Part shown: piece by piece, positions 45,850 through 56,846 of the stretch
Position numbering within the stretch: the stretch's first letter is position 1
Layout of the letters: the number at the start of each line of letters is the position of its first letter
Assembly: GCA_034359265.1 (NCBI GenBank)
Contig: CP136890.1
Location: 85,027,501 to 85,091,500, forward strand
DNA length: 64,000 bases
Direction of reading: 5' to 3'
Source: Canna indica
Lineage: Eukaryota; Streptophyta; Magnoliopsida; Zingiberales; Cannaceae
Program-made: the position numbers and the translations under genes
The notes under the pieces: generated by a model
Seen by the model: only the letters and a program-made list of their open reading frames with translations
Told to the model about the DNA's origin: nothing
The model's database searches: none

Positions 45850-46916
45850 CATAATTTTTTTTTGTAGGCTCATTATACATGGCGAGAGGACCACACCACT
45901 TTTGTTGAGGATGCATGGGAGTGTGTTGCTCGTGCTCACTATAACGAGCTGCTTCAGCAGGTCCGTCAGACCATGGTGAGACGGCTGGGGGCCACACAGA
46001 TAGGGCAGACTCGGGGACACGCCCCGAGTGGATTCCTAGCCCTGTGTGGGACCAGCTCGTTGAGCAGTGGGCCACGTCGTGCTGAGTGGCTGGAGGTCTC
46101 CCGGACTGCGTCGAGAAACCGCATGTCTGGGGGGACGCCACGGGGGCGCGCCACACTGGTGGCTCCGTGTCTTTTACGGTTCATGTGCGTCGTATGGTAT
46201 GTATAATTTAATTATTTTTAATTTAATTATATTTTGTGTATAATGATACAAATGTATTTATTTTCTAATGTAAGACGCGTGTGACGGAGGATGGCACCGT
46301 CCAACGCCCGTCGATGATGGAGGTGTTTGAGCGCACTCACCGTTGTCGACGAGGAGCGGGGGATTATGTTGATAGCAGAGCCTCGATCATAATGGTAAGT
46401 ATTTATGTTTATTTGATTTACACAATATTTATTTATAGTTTATATTTATTTAAAATATAAACATGTGTATGAAACATACACAAGGATTGTGATTGAGCAT
46501 GGAGGCAGACCAGAGGAGTTCGACGTAGCAACTTGGGTGGAGGCCGCAGGTGGCTGGGAGCAAGGCCGTGTTTATGGCTTTGTAGACAGTGGTCATGCAC
46601 GCGTCGTGCTCGGGCCACTTGGGGCACCGACCCCTCCGACTGCGGGTGAGCGACCCTCGATATCCCGGGCGCAGGACCAGAGTCGGATAGCGGCCTTGGA
46701 GTCGGAGCTCACCCAGTAGAGACAGGCGATGGAGGAGGAGAGACGAACAAATGAAGAGTTGAGACAAACGATGCAGAACATGCAGGCACTCCTCACTCAG
46801 ATTGCGTCTCACTCTGGCCTTCTACCGATGATGTCGCAGTCGTCGTTCTCCTCAACCCAGTCGATGCTCCCGACCCAGTCGTTGTCGACTCCACCACCTC
46901 CATCGCAGCCGTGAGA
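45850..46916 (+). pseudogene. CACTA-H TnpA (Ptta/En/Spm transposase), multi-exon
   Basis: Exon-like blocks: IGQTRGHAPSGF and AEWLEVSRTASRNRMSGGTP (46000-46140), then after an intron RVTEDGTVQRPSMMEVFERT (46278-46337) with HRCRRGAGDYVDSRASIIM, then YTRIVIEHGGRPEEFDVATW and GGWEQGRVYGFVDSGHARVV, ending in a coiled coil (MEEERRTNEELRQTMQNMQA, 46729-46788) and a Ser/Pro/Gln-rich tail ending PPPPSQP and stop at 46916. The same block order is seen in CACTA-D on the minus strand. The coiled coil fits a multimer that bridges subterminal repeats. One stop at about 46719 and frame shifts in the first block. Confidence 0.83.
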
Positions 46917-47779
46917 TTTTGGTTTAGTGTATTTTGTTTATATTTTGATACTTGTTTGTATACTAATAGTTGTTTATATACTTATGGTTGTATATATATG
47001 ATATTTTGATCATTGTTTACCTCCGATTTGAGACTTAGATTGATGATGTTTCTGTAAAAATTGTATGTTTGGTTTCAAATGAATGTGTATGATATTTTAT
47101 AGTTGTAATATGTGATTGAAAATAGATTATAATATATAAATATCATTATATATAGGAATTTATAATTTTTTTTTTTTTTTTCAGTTATAAGATATACCTT
47201 CAGCCACGGCTTACCCACGGTCGACTGTCACTAAGCCGTGGCTGAAAGCTTATCGTAAATGGCTGATGGCCTGGGCAGCACCAAATATCACGATTGCTAA
47301 TGGTATCATTGACAGCCCGAAGTCGTGGCTAATGTGTTTGTATCAGTGATAGCCACCTACAACCGTCACTAATGTGTTTAAATCAGCGACATCGCCCGCG
47401 GTTGTCGCTGATGATTAGTTGTGATGGCTGGGAGAGGCCGTCACAACTTATTTGAGATGCGCACATCAGTGACGGCATTTTGTCATGGCTAATGCCGTCC
47501 GTGATAGTTGTCACCGACGGTTCATCCACGGCTTGAGCCGTCAGTGATGACGTCAATTCTAGTAGTGCATGTCTTCATTTATACTTTTGGGTTAGTGAAT
47601 CTCTCTTATTCTCTGATACGTGTCCATATGATATGCGTATTCGAAGAACTATTGGAGAAGCTGCCGAAATTTAGAATAAAGTTAATGGCTAAAAATAATA
47701 CTTAGTGTGATATGAATATCATGAATCCTGAATAGAATAGGACCGACATAAACTGTAGATGTGATTGGTTAACAAAATC

Positions 47780-48253
47780 ACATCGATCGATCAAAGTTGG
47801 ATGTACTGACGATTTGATCGTGAAGCTATAACGGATGAGTTTTGAGTAAGCGTAACTTATTTCTTAAATTTTCCCCATTCGAACAGAAAATTCGTAGCCA
47901 CGACAAAATCCAATGTCCATGTCGTATTTGTTGCAACAAAAGGTTTTTAGATCGAGAAACTATTACAACACGTTTGTATACAAAAGGATTCACACAAAGA
48001 TATGATCCATGGACTTATCATTGGGAGTTTTATTATGTTAGAATGTCAAGCAATCCTGCTGAGAAAACACATGGCGAACCTTCTAGTCTTTGTATTGTTC
48101 CTTCAATGATACTTAATAGTCTTGATGGTCAATTCCATTTTAATGATAATATCGAGCCAATTCGTGAGACGCCAGTACCAAATACTAGAGTAGTTGATGT
48201 TACAGAAGAACAACCTACGATAAAAAGATTAAATTACTGAATAATGACGCGAT
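47780..48253 (+). pseudogene. CACTA-G TnpD N-terminal fragment
   Basis: Lacks a start ATG. Shows KIRSHDKIQCPCRICCNKRF and LDRETITTRLYTKGFTQRYD, then NTRVVDVTEEQPTI, all homologous to 43420-43800 of CACTA-H. Interrupted by the copia-type solo LTR at 48259 and resuming at 49813 with the LLKAADEPLYEKCNEYT block, interrupted again by the MITE at 49872, and resuming at 50498 (TRLSAMT-like, then KDNKLEPAF). Non-functional. Confidence 0.8.
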
Positions 48254-48258
48254 AAAAT

Positions 48259-49807
48259 TGTTGGCCTAAGATTTTCAACCTAGGTCTTAAAAACGGTTTT
48301 GATGATAACAAACATGGAACTAATGGTTTCATGGAGAAAATTTTCAGGTTTCAAGTCGAGTAGCGCATGACGTCCCCGATCGTAAAAGTTAGAGAAATCA
48401 AAGAAATCAGGAAGGATGCTCATCGATGATCGGGATTCATCGGGAAGTTTGAGTCTAGGTCTAGAGTGTCTTGATTATTTGTATATCCTCTATTTGATGC
48501 ATAAGAACTCAAAAACCGAAACCTAAACCCCGAAAACTTGAAAACCAAAAAACGCAAAAAATTGTCCATAAAAATTTCTAAGCCTAGGGAGGTCTTTGGA
48601 GGGCTACATGATTTAGAATTTTTCTTGGCACCAAAAGTCGCGGTAATTATTCTTAGATAGAAACAAGTTAAAGACATATTTTAAGGAATTTTTGGAAACC
48701 TTTAACTTATCCATATTTGACTTGGGATATTATAAAAACATTTATTTTCGCAAATTTGTACTACACCCCAGAAGTTAGATTTCGATTCTTAAGGATTTTG
48801 ATTTTTTAGATATTTTTATTGAATCCAAATGGGGGACAATCCTTATTTAATTTTTATGTTTAGAGTTGTGGGAGAAAGAACCTTGCTGAAACTACACACA
48901 GTGTTGTTTCGGTCGATCGAACTTCAATCGAAATTTGTTGGAAGTGTCTAGTATCTATTCGATCAACCATCAGTTGAATGGTCGGTCGATCGACCTTCAA
49001 CCAAAGGTTTGATCGCCGCTGTAACGGACAGAAAAATATTCATTTCTTTTCGTGGAACCCGACCTCTATAGTGTTATCTGCCTATATAACACCCTTCTAA
49101 GCATTCCTATGAACTTCTGGAACCTATTGTGACATCCTTTGATAATCCTTAAGCCCCATTGAGTCAATTCTTGTGAAAACCTTAGCTTTGATCCCTCATC
49201 GCTTTGAGTAAGCCTTAACTTCATTGTTTCACCATCAAAGGCATCAAGAGGAAGCTAGGAATCTTGTTGTTGAGCTAAGTAATTTATTGTTTGATTTATT
49301 GCTCCATTAAGTGTTATGTTTTGTGTTTTATTTCATTGTATTTCAAGTTTGTAAACTTAGGGTGCTAGGTTGTTTGATTGGGTGGTTGATTTTGTTGTAA
49401 GGCTTAAGTCTACCAGTTTCTTTCGATAGGAAGGCGAAGACTTCCAGGTGTGAAAGTGCCTTTGGCTTGAGAGTGGAGATTCTCCAATGTAAATTCTTCA
49501 TTGTAAAGAAATAAATTAATCTAGTAAAGCTAAGTTGGAAATTCTAAGCGGGGTGCTTAGGCAATGGAGTAGGCGTTGGGGTCGAACCACTATAAATCTC
49601 GTTGTTTGCATTGCCATTGTGCTTGTGTGGTTACTTGAATTTAATTGCTTGAATTATCGCTTTCATAGTTACTTATCTACTTGAATTGTGTTCTTGCCTA
49701 AGTAACCTAAGAGTTGATTAAAATCAAATTTAGGATAAAATTTAGTAAACACACTATTCACCCCCCACCCCCACCCACCCACGGTTGTGTAGGCCATTCG
49801 ACTTACA
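48259..49807 (+). mobile_element. Copia-type solo LTR, 1.55 kb
   Basis: Starts tgttggcctaag and ends gccattcgacttaca, flanked by aaaat (48254-48258) and aaaaa (49808-49812), an imperfect TSD in an A-rich site. It shares order and motifs with the Copia-3 LTR at 60045-61099: tgttggcttaag, ttttgatgataacaaa, the ggtcgatcga palindromes, aggcgaagac/aagtgcc regions and the C-rich tattcaccccc end. No internal region follows, so it is a solo LTR. It splits CACTA-G TnpD. Confidence 0.8.
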
Positions 49808-49871
49808 AAAAAATTACGAGTTGTTGAAGGCTGCCGATGAACCTTTGTATGAAAAATGCAATGAATACACT

Positions 49872-50497
49872 TAGGGGTGAGCGTTAGTCAGTTCAGTTAA
49901 TTAACCGAATTGAACTCTCGGTTAACCGAACTAAAACAAGAAATTTTATTAACCGTTTATTGAACCCAAAAAAATAGTTAATTCGGTTTGATTAATCGAA
50001 TTTTCAGTTAGATTCGATTAAGTTATCGAATTTCTCAAAAAATCAAAAAATAAAAATTATATGTACATTACCAAGATTCAAACCCTAGTTACTCAAATGG
50101 ATATATATTGCCTTAAGCACTTAAGCAAACTGTGCTATTTGACATAAATTTTACTAACGTAAACTATATCTACAATTATAAAATGAAATAAAAACTATAC
50201 CTCACCAGGATTCGAAGCGACCGAATCATGGGTCACTATGATATAAACATGTTATCTTGACCACTTAGACAAATGATAATATATGATTTATTTAATTTAA
50301 ATTAGTGTTCGATTAATTCGGTAAATTAATCGAACCGAACCGAAAACATAAAACTTTTAAATTTTTAACCGTTAACCGAACCAAAAATTATTTGGACAAT
50401 TCAATTCGGTTAATTCAGTTTCGGTTCGATTACTTCGGTTTCGGTTCGGTCAGTTAATCGGTTTTTTCTATTAATCGATAAATTTTGCTCACTCATA
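49872..50497. mobile_element. hAT-type MITE, 626 bp
   Basis: Ends taggggtgagcg and tttgctcactcata are inverted partners. The flanks aatacact (49864-49871) and aatacatt (50498-50505) are an 8-bp TSD with one mismatch. The interior is rich in palindromic ttaaccgaa/ttcggtta motifs and contains no coding sequence. Inserted in the CACTA-G TnpD fragment. Confidence 0.85.
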
Positions 50498-50929
50498 AAT
50501 ACATTAGATTATCGGCAATGACATAACTCTTGAACATCAAGATCCATTGCAATATCAACGAGGTTGCATTTGAAGTGCTTGTAGGCTTTTTCCATCAAGT
50601 ATTATCTAAAGATAACAAGTTAGAGCCAGCTTTCTAGAAGACGAGGAGGATGGCGAAAAAATTAGGACATGGGTATTGGAAAGATACATGCGTGCCAAGA
50701 TAACTATGTATTGTATTATAAAAAAATATGTTGGTGATGTCAATAACAACTATGAATTGGATGAAGAGGAAGAAAAAGAAGAAGTCTGGATGTCAATGAA
50801 GAATAAATATAATATTCGTAAATATATATTATTTTGATTAAATATTAGTTAGTATAAACATATATTATTTAATTATATGTTTATTCGAAAGATATATCTC
50901 GAGAGGGATTTTTTCACACTTTTCGTAGA

Positions 50930-51990
50930 TCTCAACGACAAGAAGTCTTTGCCACTGACGGGGTTGGCACCTCCACTGATGTCGCCCCTATGGCCAAGCC
51001 CCTCTAGACATCTTCATCCCACCTCCTGCTGCCAACGAGGGTCCATTCATGTCACGACGTAGGCCACGAGGGACTAACCTCTACGCACCTCCATCGCCCG
51101 AGTGTCGGCCGCGCACATATATTATAGTTCACGACAAGAGGTAATGTATTATTTATTAATAATTGTTTATATATAATGCAATATATATTATATTTGTACT
51201 TAAATTTTTTGTGCAGGTTCGAGTAGGAGGAGGTACCGAGGACTATTGATGGTTCTATCCGATGTTTCATGCATGGTGCATAGACACACCGAGTTATTAT
51301 GGCGTGAGTTATAGGTACGTATGACCTAATTATAACTTAATTCTTATTATAAGTTTATTTTGTAGGAACACTAGCTGCATCTAGGCAGAGGATCAAGAGC
51401 CCTTTTTAGCAAGCGCTTAGTAGGTAGTTGCTCGTGCTCGCTACAACGAGCAACTGAACCAAGCTTGATCCAGTGCGATGAGAAAGTTGGTTGCCACCCA
51501 CATCATGCGGACTCAAGGACACGATCCCAAGTGTATATCAGCAGATGTGTGGGATTAGCTAGCTTACCAATTATTGGTCATCGGAGGAGTGACAAGATGT
51601 CTCTTGGACCGTGACTAGAAATTATATATCCAGGAGAAGGGCTAAGGGACCCGCCACACCGGGAACTCCATGTCATTCGTGGTAAGTTTATATTATAAAT
51701 TAATTTAATTATATATATTATTGTTGTACTAATTAATATGTTGTTTTCTAAACGTAGACACGAATCGAGGAGGACGAAACCATCCACCGTCCCTCGCCGA
51801 TGGAGGTCTTTGACCGCACACATCGCCGACATCATGGGACAGGGGACTACATCGACCAGAGGGCCTCAATGATCATGGTACGTATAGTTTGTTTTTTACA
51901 TATTATTTTATAATTTGTATAAGTAAATAAAAAATTATGAAAAAAAAACAAACCCATGTAGGATACGTAAATATTATGAAACAAAAAAAA
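50930..51990 (+). pseudogene. CACTA-G TnpA fragments
   Basis: Four blocks align with TnpA of CACTA-D and CACTA-H. 50990-51140 is the N-terminus. 51370-51690 has RARYNEQLNQA, MRKLVATHIMRTQGHDPKC and GTRHTGNSMSFV. 51759-51878 has TRIEEDETIHRPSPMEVFDR and HRRHHGTGDYIDQRASMIM. A short start of the next exon lies near 51975 (tatgaaacaaa). Stops are frequent. The last exons are missing; LINE sequence follows. Confidence 0.75.
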
Positions 51991-51994
51991 TAAA

Positions 51995-53106
51995 CTCATA
52001 TAAGTAAATAAAATATTATTTTATTTGCTTGTCTATAAACATAACAAATACTATAGTTGACATTTTTACATAAGATTACATTAATGCCATCAATTAAGCA
52101 TTTAATGATCCAAGGAATGTGGCAGCTCTTTTGGAAAATGTTCACCAATTGCTTCCAATCAGATTCAAAGATAGCAGCAGGAATGTGATTGGAATTCACC
52201 AGTAGTAAATGCTCCATCACAATTCACTTTAATTAAAGAAACAGGAGGGGGAATCCATTTACTAACCAAAGACAAGCTATTGCGATTAGTGTTATTGCCT
52301 TTAGGTTTGGATAACGCGAGGCAACTGTTAGCTATAAAAGCTTTGATATGGTTCACGAGCCCAAAAACAGGAAGCTGCCTACCCGAATGCAACCTATCAT
52401 TTCTAGCGTGTCAGGTGAACCAAAGGGTAATGACTATGGCACTGCTTTTTAAAGAGTTAACCAACCCAACCAAACCAACCAAACCTTCATTTGAAGCATT
52501 AAGCCAACAACCATTAACCCAATTGTCTCTATTTAAAAAGTCCAATCCAAAAGAAGAACTTAAAGTGATCCAAATTGAATTTTAAACTACAATCAAAGAA
52601 TAGATGATGTATAGTTTCATAAGCATTTCCACGTAAAACACATAAATCATTAGTAGAAATACCAATGTTAAATATAAAAAAATTTGTAGAAAGCTTTTAA
52701 TGAAAAAACTTTCAAAGAAAAGTTTTTAACTTTAGGAGGAACTTTGAGTTTCCAAACACTTACCCAAAGGTTGGACTTTTCAAAATTGGACAGGTTACGA
52801 CTTCTAAGAAAATGGTAGGCTAACAATTCCACTAGTCTCACTAACCCAAATCCAAACATCATCATTACGAACGCAAGGCAAGTCTAATGAACAAATGGAT
52901 ACCCCAACCGGCCAGTTAAAATAATTGCTAATACAATTAATATTCCAAGCTTGATTAGCAATTAAAGAGTTAACAGTAATATCACAGTCAATGTCCATAG
53001 CAATAAAAGTAGGCTTAAGTGAAATGGGAACATCAAAAAGCCAAGGATCATTTAAAACATGAGTGTTATGACCAGAGCTAATAATCTTAGCAAAGTTAAA
53101 TTTCAA
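51995..53106 (-). pseudogene. LINE ORF2 C-terminus: zf-RVT-like region and RNase H
   Basis: 53106-52800 (SSGHNTHVLNDPWLFDVPIS, then VWIWVSETSG) matches the zinc-binding reverse transcriptase region of plant LINEs in position and style. 52290-52030 has VSLIKVNCDGAFTTG, the RNase H-like start with KVNCDGA, and a C-terminal part SICYVYRQANKI. In-frame stops and shifts separate the pieces. Confidence 0.7.
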
Positions 53107-53557
53107 TTCACTAAAGGCTTTACAATAGAGTTTCCAAGACCAGGAGGAGGAAATGGGAGCAGAGTTGGAAGTAATTTAATTTGGGATATTTAGCTTGAAC
53201 TACTTGAACCCAGATATTAGAAGAATTATTAAGGTAGTTGAAAATTCTATTGCTAAACAGGGAGTTACTCATAAGATTGAGGTCTCTAATACTCAACCCA
53301 CACCTAAGGGCTTAGGTAGGGTAATAGTAGACCAAGGGATAGCATAGAAAGCCCTTTTATTGGGATTACCGGTCCAAAGAAATTTTTTGATGATAGATTT
53401 TATCTTATCCATACATTTCTGAGAAAATCAGGAAACAAATAAATTATGGAGAGAGATAGAGTTAAGGACCGATCTAATAAGGACAATGCGGCCAGCTTGA
53501 GAAAGGTAGTTAGTTTGCCAACTACCCAATCTAGATTGGATTTTAGCAATAATATAT

Positions 53558-54517
53558 TCATGAGAGATAGAAGTGCCAAAGTAAATAAAAAGGGTATTTA
53601 CCTTGTTTCATTTGAAGATCATTACAGATGGAAGAGATGGTGCTTCTGGAAGTAGATTTAGGGAAGAAAATCTCATATTTAAGAGGATTTAGTTTTTGAC
53701 CAATGAGAAGTTCATATTGGAGAAAAAATTGTTTGAGGGATTGAATGCTTTTAGGATTAATAAGGATGTCATCAGCGAACATTAAATGTCTTACTTTAAT
53801 AATTTTCTTAATGGTGAAAGGGGTAATCTTTTTGTGTTGAACAACTTGATTAAAAAGATTAGAAAGAGTCTGAGCAACAAGAATATAAAGGAAAGGAGAG
53901 AGAGAATCTCCTTGCCTAACCCCCATATGAGCCTTAAAGAATAGAGAGAGAATACCATTAATAAGACATGAAAAGAAAGTAGTTGAAATACAAGTTTTAA
54001 TCCAACTGATAAAAGTAGGAGAGAAATTACAAACTTGAAGGACATGTAAAATAGCACTCTGAGACAACCTATCAAAGGCTTTTCCTAAATCAACCTTGAT
54101 GGGAATGTAGGGGTGTTTACCTTTATACTTGTAAAGGGAGTGAATGATTTCTTGAGTAACCAGGATGTTATCATGAATACTCCTAGATTTCATAAAGGCT
54201 GATTGCTCATAAGAAATTAAGTTAGGAAGGAAGACTTTAAGCCTGTTAGCTAAAGTTTTAGAAAGAATCTTATAAGACATGTTAGAGAGGGCTATAGGTC
54301 TAAAGTCCTTAACATTCTTTGGATTTTTTTTCTTGGCGATGAAGGTGAGTATAGTTTTGTTCCATTCAGGAGGAAAGGAAGCATGTTGGTGAAAGTGATT
54401 ACAGCAAGAAAGATAATTATCTGAAATGACATGCCAATACGATTTGTAAAACTCGGTTGAAAAACCATCTAAACCCGGACTTTTACCATTAGCAAATGAT
54501 TGAATTGTGTTCCACAA
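53558..54517 (-). pseudogene. LINE ORF2 reverse transcriptase domain
   Basis: A 319-codon open frame: NGKSPGLDGFSTEFYKSYWH (motif 0/1), TLANRLKVFLPNLISYEQSAF, KVDLGKAFDRLS (motif A, where the usual second catalytic triad Asp lies), MGVRQGDSLSPFLYILVAQT (motif B), RHLMFADDILI (catalytic FADD) and SICNDLQMKQGKYPFYLL. Motifs are intact although the frame ends at 53558 and continues in pieces. The RT primes on nicked target DNA. Confidence 0.9.
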
Positions 54518-54577
54518 TTCCTGATTGGAAAAAGGCTTAATAAGAGAGTTATGGGTTTTAAGATCTCCATCCTTAAT

Positions 54578-55646
54578 TCAATTGGTCTTAGCTTTAGACC
54601 ACCACTTGAGAGCAATCTGTCTATGGAAGGCCAAAGCCTTGTGATGAAGTGTTTTTAGACAAAGTTGTTGATCAAGTGTTAAACCCAATTGGGCCTCAAT
54701 TAATTCCAAGGAGGAGATCTCTGCTAGGGTATCATTGAGTCTATTTACCAACAGCCCAAGGACATCCCTATTCCAAGCACTTAAGGCTCTCCTAGTATTA
54801 TGGATATTATTAGAGAAGATAAGAAAAGGAGTGTCTATTATGTTGGTGTTATGCCCGTTATCAGACTCCACCTTAAAAGATTCTTTATGTTCAACCCAAA
54901 AGTTTTGGAATCTAAAAAGTCTAGTATGTTTAGAGTTTCTAGGTTTCATATTAATGAAAATAGGACAATGATCATATGTACTTCTAGGGAGGTGTTCTAC
55001 AATGGCTTTATCAAAGAAATGAGACAATGCAACATTAATGAAAACTTTATCTAATCTAACCAAAATACGATGAATATCATTCCTATTATTACACCAAGTA
55101 AAGTTTGGTCCAATGAAACCAGCATCTATAAGACCAACATTAGAAATAAAACTTCTAAAACATCTAACAGAATTATTAGCTTTAAAAGGGGAACCTCCAG
55201 ATTTATCAGAAGGTTTACTTATACAATTGAAATCACCACACAACATCCAATGAATATTAGCAAGCTCTAAAGAGAACAATTCCTCCCAAAGATTATTTCT
55301 AATGAGAGGATGAGTACTAGCATAAATGTTAAGTAATAAGAAAATGCTCTAAATCTTGAAATTTAATAATAATATGAATAAATTGAGAACTAAGAGTTAT
55401 TACCTGAGCAGTAATAAAATAAGAGTCCCAAGCAACAACTAAACCACCAAAAATACCATTGGAAGGTTGAGAAACCCCTTCCCAAGATTTACCAAGAGTT
55501 TTAATAAATCTAGCAGATTTAGTATCATAAATATGAGATTCTTGAATAAGCAGTAAAGAAAAAGACATTTTTTTAAGCAAATGAAATAAAATATCATTAA
55601 CAGCTCCTCTACCCAAACCTGTACAATTCCAATTTAAAATCTTCAT
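54578..55646 (-). pseudogene. LINE ORF2 endonuclease domain
   Basis: Starts MKILNWNCTGLGRGAVNDIL at 55646, the apurinic-type endonuclease start with catalytic Asn, then LLLIQESHIYDTKSARFIK with the catalytic Glu. After a frame break near 55330 it continues HWMLCGDFNCISKPSDKSGG (Asp/Asn pair) to STYDHCPIFINM (catalytic Asp-His). A stop at about 54578 separates it from RT. It nicks target DNA in target-primed reverse transcription. Confidence 0.88.
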
Positions 55647-55704
55647 GAATTAGTTGATTGGGGAAGGTTAGGTTGGGAGTCTGTAGGAACAGGAATTGGA
55701 TAAG

Positions 55705-56846
55705 TCAAAAGAAGGGGAGTGGAACTAGGGTCCTGAGTTCTAGATCTTTTAGAACAGGAAGGAGATTCTGATATTTCAGAGACAAACTAGGATTTTCTAG
55801 GTTTAGGAGATTTCTTAAAGGAAGCTTTACTCTTAGTAGAAATCCTAGAACCAAAATCTGGTCCAGATAGATGAGAGGAAGCTTTAAACACATATTCCAA
55901 CTCCTTAGCCATTTGTGCAATTGATCTGGAAGGAGAATTACTAGAAGAGGGTTTACTAACAGTGATAGGGTTGTCACTAGGGGGGTCATCAGGAGGTTTA
56001 TTAAGGTCTTGAATGGGAAGAACCATATCCATTTCACTATCAAGGGGGAAATCAGATTCAGAGTCTTGGTTGTCTTGCTTCTCAAATAGGTCATCCATGT
56101 CAAACTCCTTAGAGAAGCCAAGATAAGAGTGGCTTTGATATATAAATGTTTTCTTATGAGGTTTAGGAGCAGTGTTGTCTTGAGGTATAGCAGTTATTTG
56201 GGTAGTTCTAGGAACTTTGCGAATGTTTTGTTTCAGGTTTGAAGGAAGGTTCCGGGGATTTAGTAGAGACCTTAGTATAGTTGTTAGTATTGTGGTGTGG
56301 TTTAGATGTAGGTTCATTATTTTTAAGGGGAGGGTTTAATCCCCTAGGTTTTCTTTTCTGAACTAATACCCAGGGTCTACAAACATCATCAGTAACATCC
56401 TTAAAAGCATCAGTAGTATGTAAATTAGCAATAGAGTCACCGTCAGACATTGTAACATTATTAACATCATCAACATTAATAGAAATATCAGAGTTGAAGT
56501 ATTGACATTAGCAGGGACATTAGCAATAGGGAAAGTAAACACATTAGCATCATTAACAACATTAACATTTACATAAGAGGAATTAGCCACTGTATCATGC
56601 ATAGTTTTTTTATTTTTTGTAGGGCAAGAAGATTCAAAGTGTCCTACCATTATTACCATACCACAAGAAAAGCATAAGGAATGTAGGTTTTCATAAATAA
56701 TAGGTTGGAAGAACTCATTACCTGGAAGGCCAATAGTAATGTCTTGTATGATAGGAACAACCAAATCAATTTCTATACAAACACACACATATCTACCATG
56801 TTCAAAAATAGAAAATCTATCATCTACTTTAATAACTTTACCAAGT
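55705..56846 (-). pseudogene. LINE ORF1 C-terminal part: DUF4283 end and zinc knuckle
   Basis: At 56846 the frame picks up from 59549 across the solo LTR. RYVCVCIEIDLVVPII is followed by a CCHC-like knuckle (LCFSCGMVIMVGHFESSCP, 56680-56620), then low-complexity Asn/Thr-rich and Ser/Pro-rich regions ending near 55705. Typical of plant L1-like ORF1, an RNA-binding chaperone. Frame shifts are present near 56450 and 56310. Confidence 0.8.

Larger units (their letters stand above)
41779..47567 (+). mobile_element. CACTA transposon, 5.8 kb (CACTA-H), TSD CAT
   Basis: Perfect 12-bp terminal inverted repeats cactactagaat (41779) and attctagtagtg (to 47567) are flanked by cat (41776-41778, 47568-47570). 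Subterminal repeats (tcagccgcggct, gccgtcggtga, atcagcgaca and relatives) occupy 41790-42180 and 47190-47560. TnpD and TnpA lie in between on the plus strand. It is inserted in the leader of the related CACTA-G: joining both sides reproduces the leader order seen at 43040-43200. It is the most complete CACTA of this family here, but the genes have stops. Confidence 0.95.
41386..51990 (+). mobile_element. Older, degraded CACTA transposon (CACTA-G), heavily invaded
   Basis: The left end is probably cgctactaaaattt at 41386, a mutated CACTACTAGAAT. Pieces homologous to CACTA-H occur in the right order: leader (41560-41775, continuing 47571-47770), TnpD N-terminus (47780-48253), TnpD blocks around 49813-49871 and 50498-50660, TnpA exons 50930-51990. 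It is interrupted by CACTA-H, a copia solo LTR and a hAT MITE; the LINE begins where its last exon homology ends. No 3' terminus was found, so the right border is approximate. Confidence 0.75.
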
